Below are positions 53,246 through 62,484 of a stretch of DNA of 64,000 nt, piece after piece. The position numbers and the translations under genes are program-made. This stretch comes from JANQOH01 sp965201115 (GTDB taxonomy: Bacteria > Pseudomonadota > Alphaproteobacteria > UBA7887). The stretch is from the NCBI GenBank assembly GCA_965201115.1, contig OZ241745.1, positions 2,666,001-2,730,000 on the forward strand, given 5' to 3'. The notes beneath the pieces were generated by a model. The model was not told where the DNA came from. It saw only the letters and a list, made by a program, of their open reading frames with translations, and ran no database searches. Each line of letters begins with the position of its first letter. The stretch's first letter is position 1.

Positions 53246-56200
53246 TCAGAAGCGCACCGTCAGGGTGGCGCTGCCGCTGAAGTCGCGGTTGCCGCGGCGG
53301 GCGGCGGCGTAGTTGGCGGCGGCGCGGAGGGCGACGCGGCCGCCGGCCCACTCGTGGGCGGCGCCGAGGCCGAAGCGCGCCCATGTCGCCTCCGCGTCCG
53401 TCTCGAAAGCCCGCTTCGCGGCCGTCGCGCGCATCGCGCCCGACAGTTCGCGCTCCACATCCAGGGTTGCGAACACGCCGCCGCCGTCGGCAAAAACGCC
53501 CGACTCCGCGCGCACGCCGGCGCGCGCCGCAATCCGCCGCCCCGCGTCCAGGGACACGCGCTCATCCAGCGAATCGGTGAACGACGACAACTCCACCATC
53601 GACCAATCCGCCCCCGCGCGCGGCGTCAGCGTCACGCGGCCCAGCTCCAGCCGCCGCCCGACCTCGACGCCGGCGGCGTAGCCGCGGCCCGAAACATCGC
53701 GCGCAAGCGCGCCGTCGCGCGTCGAATCGAGGTCGGCCTCGTACAGCGTCGCCACCGCCTGGGCGCCCACACGGTAGCCGCCGCCAAGGAACCACGCGCC
53801 CGATATGCGCGCGCCCGTGCCCGCAATCTCGACGCGGCCGCCGTTATCCGTCCCGACATCCGTCTCCACATCCGCGCGGCCGCGCACATGATGCACGGAG
53901 ACCGCGAACACGCCGCGCTCGCCGACCGCGCCCTCCATCCCCGCCTCGAACACGAAGCGGCGATAGTCGTGGCGCGTCTCCGCGGTCACGGGCTCCGGGC
54001 GGCGGTCGCCGACGCCGGCGTCGATGCGCGCGAACGCCCCGCGCGGCGCCGACGCCCGGCGGCCGCCGTGCGCGGGAAGCGCGTTCAGCGCCAGCAACGC
54101 CGAAGGCAGAGCCGCGTAAACACGATGATGCGGCTCCAGCCTCGCGAATATCGGGCGGCCGTCCGGACCGATCGCGACCAGCGGACGGCCGTCCGGGCCG
54201 ACCAGCGGCTGGCCGTCCGGACCGACCAGCGGCTGGCCGTCCGGACCGACCAGCGGCTGGCCGTCCGGACCGACCAAAGGCTGGCCGTCCGGACCGACCG
54301 GAGGCTGACCGTCCGGACCGACCGGAGGCTGGCCGTCCGGACCGACCGGAGGCTGGCCGTCCGGACCGACCGGCTGCCGGCCGTTCCCGCCGTCCGGGCC
54401 GCCGCCATTCCCGCCGCCCGGGCTCCGGAAGCAAATCCCCTCCTCGCCCGGGCGCCGGATGCAAACCACGATCCGCTCGCCGATGCGCGCTACGCGGCCC
54501 AACGCCTCCGTGTCCGATTCGTCCGCGGTGGACCGTATCGTCATCCTGCCGTGGCCGGAGGTCTCGACCTCGATGCGTCCGTCCTCGCCCACGGTCACCG
54601 TGCCGCCGGCTATATCGATGCTCTCCGCCTTGCCGTCGACCCCGACCCTGCTGCCGGCGCCCGCCAGCGCGACCCTGCCGGCGATATCGCCATCGCCGCC
54701 CACCGTCACCGTCGAGGCGGCGTCGGTGTCGCGCGCTTCGACCGCTCCCGCCACCGCGCCGTTCGCGATCAGGCGCAGCGCGCCGGTTTCGGCGATGATC
54801 GCGACGCGCCGGCCCTGCGCGTCCTCCGCGCCGATCAGCCTGCCCCCCTCGGGGATCGTAACCTCGTTGCCCCGGGGCACATTCAGCGTTCCCTCGGCGC
54901 GCCCGGCCACGCGGATGAACTCCACGCCCCGGACATTTCCCTTGAGGACCGCGCCGGGCCGCACCGTCAGCCGATGCACGCCGCCGCCGCCGCCGACGAT
55001 GTCGCCCGTCAGCGCGTTCGCAATCGCAACGGTCAGGTTTCCGGCGCCGGCGCCGGAGACGCTGCCCATGACGACGCCGTTCACCTCCACCGTCAGATTG
55101 CCGGCGGCGCTATGCACCGCGCGGCCCTCGAGGCCCGATATCCGCCCCGCGGAGCCGACGGCGACCGTTCCCCCGCGGTCGAACCGGACGCTCGCGGCGG
55201 CGCCATCGACCGTAACGTCGCTCGCGGCCAGGTGAATGAGACCTTCGACCGAGCCGCCGGATTTCACATGAACGTCGTGCGCGCCGACGCCGAGGCCGAA
55301 TATGCCGCCCTTGACCGTTCCGCTCACATCGACGTCGAGAGCGCCGCCGCCGCGGATGTCCCCCGTTACGGTCCCCATCGCCGCCACGTCCACCGTCAGG
55401 CCGCCCTCCGCGCTCCGGATCGCCTCGCGGCCGCCGTCCGGCGTCTCGACCCCCGTCACCGCGCCGCCGGCCGCAATCGCGATCGTGTGCCTGCCCGCGC
55501 CCATGCCGCGGATACCGCCGGACACCTCGCCCGCAACGGTCGCCGTCAAATCCCCCGCGCCGCGCTCCTCGATGCGGCCCGCGACCGCGCCGCCGGACGC
55601 AACCGCAACCTCGAGATTGCCCGCGTCGGCGCGGATCGCCTCTCTGGCGCCCTCGATTTCGAGGCCCGCGATCCGGCCCCGCGCCCCGACCTTCACGGAG
55701 CCGCCGCGGTCCAGCAACACGCGCCCGGCCGCGCCGTGGTCCACATCCACCTCGCTCGCCGCCAGGCGCACCGTTCCCGTGACCATGCCGCCATCGCGAA
55801 TCGCAACCGTGTGTTCGCCGTCGCCGAGCCCCAGAATGTCGCCCTCGACCGTGCCCGTTACCGTCGCCGCCAAAGCGCCGCCGCGGCTTTCCACGCGCCC
55901 CGTCGCCTTGCCGGCGACCGCGACCTCGAGATCGCCCGCCCTGCTCAGGATCGCCTCGCCGCCGATGCCGGCGATGCGGCCCGTCGCGGCGATGGTCAGC
56001 GCGCCGCCGTTGTCGAACAGAACGCGCCCCGCGACGCCGTGTATCGTCGTCCCTCTCTTCGGGTTATGCACCGTGCCCAGCACCGTCGCCTCGTCGGCGA
56101 TGTCGATGGTATGCACGCCGCCGCCGCGCCCGACGATCTCGCCCGTTACCGTGCCGGCAGGCGATACCGTCACGGTCAAATCGCCGTCGCCGCGCCCGTC

Positions 56201-59187
56201 GATATTGCCCGTGACCGTGCCGGCCGGCGATACCGTCACGGTCAAATCGCCATCGCCGCGCCCGTCGATATTGCCCTTGACCGCGCCGTGAACGGCGACG
56301 GTCAAATCCCCCGCGTCGCTGCGTATGGCCTCCCGCGCTCCGTCGATCTCGATGCCTGTAATCTCGCCGTTGGCGTCGACCGTAACCGCGCCTCCGTTGT
56401 CGTAACGAACGCGCCCCACGCGGCCCTTGACCGTCACCGCTCCGTTCTCCGGCAGGCGCACCGTTCCCGTAACCGTGCCCGCGGACTCCACCTCGACCTC
56501 GTGCGCGCCCGCGCCCTCGGCCCGAATATCGCCCGTGACCGTTCCGGTCACCGCGACCTCCAGGTCGCCCGCGCCGCGTTCGACGATGTCGCCCGTCATC
56601 TCTCCGGCGACCGCGACGTCGAGATTGCCCGCGCCGCGATCCTCGATGTTTCCCGTCACGTCTCCGTCGGCCGCGATGTCGACGTCGAGATTGCCGGCGT
56701 CGCCGCGGATCGCCTCGGTCGCGCCCCCGTGTTCGGCGCCCGCCGCCGCGCGGCCCGCGCCGGCCGCGGCCTCCGTTTCGACGCCCGTAATCTCGCCGTG
56801 GACCGTAACCCTGCCGCCGTTGTCGTAACGCACGCTCCCGATGCTGCTGTCGCCCAGTACGGTCAACGCGCCCGTCGGCAGATGCACCGCGCCCGTCACC
56901 GCGCCGCCGGCCGCCACCTCGACCGTGTGATCGCCCCCGCCTTCGCCGCGAACGCCGCCCGTAACCGTTCCGGTCACCCGGACATCGAGGTCGCCGGCGC
57001 CGCGTTCGGCGATGCTGCCCGTTAACTCTCCGGCGACCGTGACGTCGAGATTGCCCGCGCCGCGGCCCTCGATGTTGCCCGTCGCCTCGCCGCCGGCCGC
57101 GATCGTGACGTCGAGATTGCCCGCTTCGCCGCGGATCGCCTCGACCGCGCCGTCGATTTCCACGCCCGTCAGCTTGCCGCCGCGGGCGACCGTCACGGTG
57201 GCCCCTCCGCTGTAGAGAAGGCGTCCGATACCGACCCTGTCTCCGATCTCGAACGGGGTTTGCGGGTCGTGAAGCGTGCCCGTCACGGCGCCGCCGGCCA
57301 TGATCGCGATCGTCAAATCGCCGGCGTCCACGATGCGGATGACGCCCTCGATCCTGCCTCCGCCTTCCACCGTGACGTCGAGGTCGCTCTCCGGCGCCGT
57401 GTAGCCCGGGCGGGGCTGCGCGGGCGGCGCAACCCCGGCCAGTATCGCCAGGCCCGAGGCCGCCCTGACGACGCCGTTCGAACCGACCGTCACGGCCCCG
57501 CCGCGCTCCATCCGTATGGCGGGGTCGTCTTCGCTTCCGACAACCCATACGGTGTCGTCGCTTTCGCTGTCGTCGATCGTCTCGACCGTCCCTTCGACGA
57601 TCACGCGGTCGGTCACGCCGGCGGCGGGGGCGCCGGCTCTCGTCACCACGATGGCGCTCACGACGGGTTCCCAGCGGGCCGCCAACCCCGCCGGCCTGCC
57701 GTTTTCGTCGCGCCGCACTATCCAGACGTTCCGCCACCCATAGACTTCGGCATGTCCGGGACGGACATAACGGTGGCCGTCGGTCCCCAGTCGTTCCCGG
57801 GTAATCGCGCCGTTGTCGTAGTCCTCCTGCGTCAGCGCCCGCGCGCGCACGGTCGCGTCCTCGGCGACCCGGACTACGAGCGAGGCGTTGGCGCTGCGCG
57901 TGCGCGTGTAGATGGCCGTGCCGCCGCGGGTTTCGACCCTCCCGTCGCCGGTTATGTCCACCGCGTGCCCCTCGATCGCCGGCGTCGAGGTATCGTCGGT
58001 ATGCGTGTTGACCGCGCCGTCGGGCCTCATGTCGATGCCGGTGGCCTGCACGGTCTCCACGACGCCCGGCACTACGACGCGGACGGTACCGGTCGAGCCG
58101 CTCCTGGCGACGATGCCGGTCCCCTGGTGATTGTTGATGAGCGAGACGCCCCGGACGGCGGCCTTGACCGTTCCGCCGGCGTTTATGGAGAGGTTGCCGG
58201 TCACGCGCCTGTTGCCGTCGACGTCGCGGGTGTACGTGCTGTGGGGGGCGCGCACGTGGGCGTAAACGCCTCTGCCGCCCTCGCCGGAGACGTCGATCAG
58301 GGAGCCTTCGGCGAGGTCGATCGCGATGTGTCCTTGCTCGTTATCCTGTTGCGCCTTGATGCCGTTGCCGCCGTGGGAGCCGGCGACATGCTGGATGACG
58401 CCCGTGGCTTTCAGCTCGATGAGAATGTCCCAGTGTCTCACCCCGGGGGCGGAGGCGAAGGTATCGATCATGTGGACATTGATGGCGTTGCCGTTGCTGA
58501 TGCCGCCCGTGTAGCGCCCCCGTTTCCGGATGTTGAAGTTTATGACGCCGCCGTGCGTGACCGTGATATCGCCGTACTGCCCCCGCGAGACGATGGCGCT
58601 CTGGTCGATCAGCGAGTCCCACCACGCCGGGTACCAGTTTTCCGTGCCGTCGTTCGGACGGCCCGAATCGGTCGCCGACCAATACGCCGGCGTCCGATTG
58701 ACGTTGAGGACGGCGCCGTTCTCGATGACCACGGTCGCGTGTGTGCCGGATATCAACCTGACGGCGCCGTCAACGTTGAAGCTGCGCATGTCCACCATCC
58801 CGTCGGCGTCGAACACGACGCCGCTACGGACGGTCAGATGCACGGTGTTGGTCGCTTCGTTGTTGGCCGGCGTACGCTTGCCTCTGGCGGCCTCGGTGTA
58901 CGTGGTTCCGCCCACGACGCGCGAGCCGCCGCGCTGGTTCCAGTGGATATGCCGGTAGTCGGCCTCGCCGGCCGCCTTCCCCGTCCTGGGGCCGCAAACC
59001 ACCGTCGTCGTGTAGATGCCGTCGGGGGCGGGCGTGGCGCTCACCGTCAACGACGAGGGCGCGGTCGGTGTGCAGAGCGGCGCGCTCGTTTGCGCGAGCG
59101 CGCCGGCGGGCGCCAGGGCGGCGAAGGCCGCCAGCGCCGCCGCCCTCAGCCTGCCGCGGGGGGGGGGGGGGGGGGGGGGCGGTACAT
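53246..59187 (-). CDS. Autotransporter 2: very large classical autotransporter, phase-OFF in this sequence
   Basis: Paralogue of autotransporter 1 with an intact passenger and barrel frame of about 1960 residues. The mature frame is open up to the poly-C run: RGRLRAAALAAFAALAPAGALAQ is a signal peptide, then CGPRTGKAAGEADYRHIHWNQ, right-handed-helix-type repeats, a GPDGQP repeat region, and a C-terminal barrel ending GSATLTVRF. The ATG at 59187 (ATGTACCGC then C21) is in a different frame: with 22 G on the plus strand it reads MYR, seven prolines, AAG, stop. One more base, or two fewer, would join it to the signal peptide. The candidate promoter lies about 130 bp upstream. Type Va secretion; ligand unknown. 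Confidence 0.88.
54191..54382 (-). repeat. Eight 24-bp repeats encoding VGPDGQPx
   Basis: In-frame tandem repeat inside autotransporter 2, VGPDGQPP and VGPDGQPL variants in two blocks, ending in GRPLVAIGPDGRP. It links passenger and barrel. Copy number can change without a frameshift. Confidence 0.9.
59158..59179 (-). repeat. Poly-G/C tract of 22 in the autotransporter 2 leader
   Basis: Uninterrupted G22 on the plus strand, between the ATG at 59187 and the hydrophobic part of the signal peptide. It encodes poly-proline; 20 or 23 bases would restore the frame. Confidence 0.95.
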
Positions 59188-59312
59188 TTTCGCACGACGG
59201 CGCTCTTTACCGGCGCGGAGGCAAACACTCGATACAGCGGGGCAATTGTCACGAAGAGGAGTTCCTCGGGTAATTCCGTGCGCCGCGCCGGTCCGGCGGG
59301 CAGCGGATCGAT

Positions 59313-59341
59313 ACCGTACACCATGCGGCGCGCGGGCGCAA
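59313..59341 (-). promoter_or_regulatory. Candidate promoter of autotransporter 2
   Basis: TTGCGC, 17 bp, TACGGT on the minus strand; the -10 is weaker than in cassettes A and B (TATAGT, TATGAT). The block from here to the tract is the homologue of those cassettes. Confidence 0.4.
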
Positions 59342-59405
59342 CAACCCTGTACCGGGGTTCGCCGGCGCCGACCGTTCGGAGCCGGCCTTCCGGGAGCGGC
59401 GGCGC

Positions 59406-61110
59406 GCTTCGCCGGGATCGCGGGCGTCCCCGCCCGCGCGTCGGCGACCCGCGCGAATGCCGGCGAGCAGGGCGCGGCGCGCTTCCTGGGCGCCAGGCGT
59501 CTCGCCCGCACGTTTCGACGCCGCGGGCGCCGGGGAGCGGGGCGCGGCGGCCGCGCTTCCCTGCCGGCGCCGCGCCTGCCGCGAACGTGCGGGCAGGATG
59601 CCCGCGGTCCCGGGCCCCGCCTTCGGCGGGGTTGGCGTGTGCGTCTCGCGCGCGCGTTTCGATGCTGCATGCACTGGGGAGCATGGGGCGGCGGTCGCGC
59701 TTCCCCGCCGGCGCCGCGCGTGGCGCGAACGTGCGGGCGAGACGCCCGCGCACCCGGGAAGTCCGCGCCTTCGGCGCGACCTCCGGGGGAAGCGCAACCC
59801 CGCCGAAGGCGGGGCCTGGGAGCGCGGGCATCCTGCCCGCACGTCAGCGACCCGCGCGAATGCCGGGGAGCGGGGGGCGGCGGCGGCGCTTCATCGCCGG
59901 CGCCGCGCGTGGCGCGAACGTGCGGGCAGGATGCCCGCGCTCCCAGGCCCCGCCTTCGGCGGGGTTGGCGTGTGCGTCTCGCGCGCGCGTTTCGATGCTG
60001 CATGCACTGGGGAGCATGGGGCGGCGGTCGCGCTTCCCCGCCGGCGCCGCCGCGCGTGGCGCGAACGTGCGGGCGGGGACGCCCGCGCACCCGGGAAGTC
60101 CGCGCCTTCGGCGCGACCTCCGGGGGGTGAAGCGCAACCCCGCCGAAGGCGGGGCCCGGGAGCGCGGGCATCCTGCCCGCACGTCAGCGACCCGCGCGAA
60201 TGCCGGGGAGCGGGGAGCGGCGGCGGCGCTTCCCTGCCGGCGCCGCGCGTGGCGCGAACGTGCGGGCAGGATGCCCGCGGTCCCGGGCCCCGCCTTCGGC
60301 GGGGTTGGCGTGTGCGTCTCGCGCGCGCGTTTCGATGCTGCATGCACTGGGGAGCATGGGGCGGCGGGCGCGCTTCCCCGCCGGCGCCGCCGCGCGTGGC
60401 GCGAACGTGCGGGCGAGACGCCCGCGCACCCGGGAAGTCCGCGCCTTCGGCGCGACCTCCGTGGTGAGGCGCAACCCCGCCGAAGGCGGGGCCCGGGAGC
60501 GCGGGCATCCTGCCCGCACGTCAGCGACCCGCGCGAATGCCGGGGAGCGGGGAGCGGCGGCGGCGCTTCCCTGCCGGCGACGCGCCTGCCGCGAACGTGC
60601 GGGCAGGATGCCCGCGCTCCCAGGCCCCGCCTTCGGCGGGGTTGGCGTGTGCGTCTCGCGCGCGCGTTTCGATGCTGCATGCACTGGGGAGCATGGGGCA
60701 GCCGGCGCGCCTTCCCCGCCGGCGCCGCGCGTGGCGCGAACGTGCGGGCGAGACGCCCGCGCACCCGGGAAGTCCGCGCCTTCGGCGCGACCTCCGGGGG
60801 GGAAGCGCAACCCCGCCGAAGGCGGGGCCCGGGAGCGCGGGCATCCTGCCCGCACGTCGGCGACCCGCGCGAATGCCGGGGAGCGGGGGGCGGCGGCGGC
60901 GCTTCATCGCCGGCGCCGCGCGTGGCGCGAACGTGCGGGCGAGACGCCCGCGCTCCCAGGCCCCGCCTTCGGCGGGGTTGGCGTGTGCGTCTCGCGCGCG
61001 CGTTTCGATGCCGCGGGGGCCGGGGAGCCGTGCTTCCCCGCCGACGACGCGCGTGGCGCGAACGTGCGGGCAGGATGCCCGCGGTCCCGGGCCCTGCCTT
61101 CGGCGGGGTT
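59406..61110. repeat. Palindromic repeat array with about 338-bp period
   Basis: A composite unit recurs at roughly 59634, 59967, 60307 and 60648, each with the GCGGGCA/TGCCCGC hairpin, the CCCCGCC-TTC-GGCGGGG hairpin, a GCGTGTGCGTCTCGCGCGCGCGTTTCGATGCTGCAT-like spacer (given here only as its start and end) and a CGCGCC-TTCG-GCGCG hairpin. The units differ mainly by short indels and by whether the middle spacer is present. No gene is supported in this stretch; long open frames are a by-product of GC content. Confidence 0.9.
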
Positions 61111-61129
61111 GGCGTTTCGGTACAGGCGC

Positions 61130-62206
61130 TCAACATTGCTGCCGTTTCGCCCGTTCGGGGCGGGCGGGGCGGCGGCGGGTGGGGCATCGGCGGTCGCGGG
61201 GCGGCCGGGCCCGGCGGTTCCGGGGGGCGGTTGCGGGGCATTGCGGGGATCCGCCGGGCCCGGGGCGGGCGGGCGCGCCTTCCCTGCCGGCATCGCGCGT
61301 TGCGGGAACGTGCGGGCGAGACGCCCGCGGTTCCGGGCAGTTCGCGCCTTTGGCGGCGTTGCGGGGCATTGCGGGGCTCCGCGGGGCTCGGGGGGCTTCG
61401 GCGGCGGGGCGTTCGGCGGTTTCGGGGTCGTGCGCGGGTTCGTATTCGCGTTCGGCCTCGCGGCGTTCGCGTTCGGCTTCGCGGGCCTTGCGTTCGCCCT
61501 CCTGGATGTGTCTGTCGTATTCCAGCCAGTCTTGGTCGGTCCACGGGCGGCGGGGCGGCTTGGGGGGGCCGGGGTTGGCGGCGGCCTGGGCGTCGGCGTC
61601 CCACGTGTTCGGGGGCGGGAGCGAGGGCAGGCGGGGGTCGTCGATGGAACCGGGCGCGCCGCGGCGGGGGCCGGCCTGGGCGGCGGCGGTTTTCTGCGCG
61701 GCTTCGGCGGCGGCGAGGTCGCGGATGGCGCGGACGATGCGGGCGACGCCGCGGGTGTTGTCGGCGGCATCGGGGGCGGCGGGGTCGATGCGCGCGGCGA
61801 TGGCGAAGGCGGCGACGCGGAGCATTTCGGCGAGGGCTTCGTGGGTTCCGCCTTCGCTCCATAGGGCGGCTGCGTCGCGGATTTCGGACCATTGTGCGAG
61901 GCTGTCGGCGGCGGCTTTTCGGAAGCGGTATATGGCGGATCGGGATACGGGGTATCCGCGCGCGCGGAGGGTTTCGGCGATGGCGGTGTCGGGGGTTCCG
62001 GCGCGGATTTCGCGGCAGATATCGGCTCGGACGGTGTTGGGGAGGTCGGCGATTGTGGATCGGTTTCCGCGGTTGTGGCGGAGGGGGTCGCCGGGGGTTT
62101 GGGTTTGGGTTTGGGGTTCGGCGGGCGCGGCTGCGGCGGGGTCGGGCGCGGCGGCTGCGCGTGGCTCGCCGTCGGCGGGGACGGCGGCGGTGTGTGCGTC
62201 GGTCAT
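61130..62206 (-). CDS. Orphan DUF3486 (phage Mu gp27-like) protein with repeat-derived tail
   Basis: 358 residues. The N-terminal domain has RSTIADLPNTVRADICREIRAG, TAIAETLRARGYPVSRSAIYRFRK and AQWSEIRDAAALWSE, the DNA-binding pattern of Mu gp27/DUF3486 (terminase small-subunit-like). The middle holds ARRPWTDQDWLEYDRHIQEGERKAREAERERREAE, a charged helix given here as WTDQDWLEYDRHIQEGE. The last about 100 residues are Pro/Arg-rich and are encoded by palindromic repeat sequence, for example RASRPHVPATRDAG. No other Mu-like gene is nearby and no strong ribosome-binding site precedes the ATG. It is probably a solitary prophage remnant, extended by repeat insertion. Confidence 0.55.
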   Translation of the reverse strand: MTDAHTAAVPADGEPRAAAAPDPAAAAPAEPQTQTQTPGDPLRHNRGNRSTIADLPNTVRADICREIRAGTPDTAIAETLRARGYPVSRSAIYRFRKAAADSLAQWSEIRDAAALWSEGGTHEALAEMLRVAAFAIAARIDPAAPDAADNTRGVARIVRAIRDLAAAEAAQKTAAAQAGPRRGAPGSIDDPRLPSLPPPNTWDADAQAAANPGPPKPPRRPWTDQDWLEYDRHIQEGERKAREAERERREAEREYEPAHDPETAERPAAEAPRAPRSPAMPRNAAKGANCPEPRASRPHVPATRDAGREGAPARPGPGGSPQCPATAPRNRRARPPRDRRCPTRRRPARPERAKRQQC

Positions 62207-62484
62207 GCGGATATTAAAGCGTTTTGGGGCGGGGGGCGGGAGAGGACCATGGTCCTCCCCTGCGGGGGCTTGCGCGGCGGGGCTATCGGTCGGTTATGGC
62301 GGGGGTAATGGCTGCCGGGTCGTTCGGCGGGCGCGGCGGACGCGCTTTCCCGCCGGCGCCGCGCCTGCCGCAAACGTGCGGGCAGGATGCCCGCGGTCCC
62401 GGGCCCCGCCTTCGGCGGGTTGGGGGGGCGCCGCCCTCCCGCGGGCCGATTGCATTGGCCGCGGCGCGGGCGGATAGTGGGGGC
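62207..62484. other. Intergenic region upstream of uvrB with one repeat module
   Basis: The two-hairpin repeat module occupies about 62371-62425. The remaining bases should contain the uvrB promoter; a match to the LexA box of Alphaproteobacteria (GTTC-N7-GTTC) was not seen. Confidence 0.6.

Noticed and set aside
59188..59324. Longer autotransporter 2 start at an ATG at 59324, in a third frame through the tract
   Set aside because: The frame (MVYGIDPLPAGPARRT) is conserved in cassettes A and B, but the ATG lies between the candidate -35 and -10, has no ribosome-binding site, and is also out of frame at the present tract length.
59406..61110. Possible CRISPR array
   Set aside because: The period is about 338 bp, the units are composite and similar throughout including the spacers, and no cas gene is present.
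59068..62217. Plus-strand open frame of more than 1000 codons across the repeat array
   Set aside because: It is made of repeated GC-rich palindromic units that stay open in several frames at once. There is no domain, no ribosome-binding site, and the same peptide recurs because the DNA repeats.
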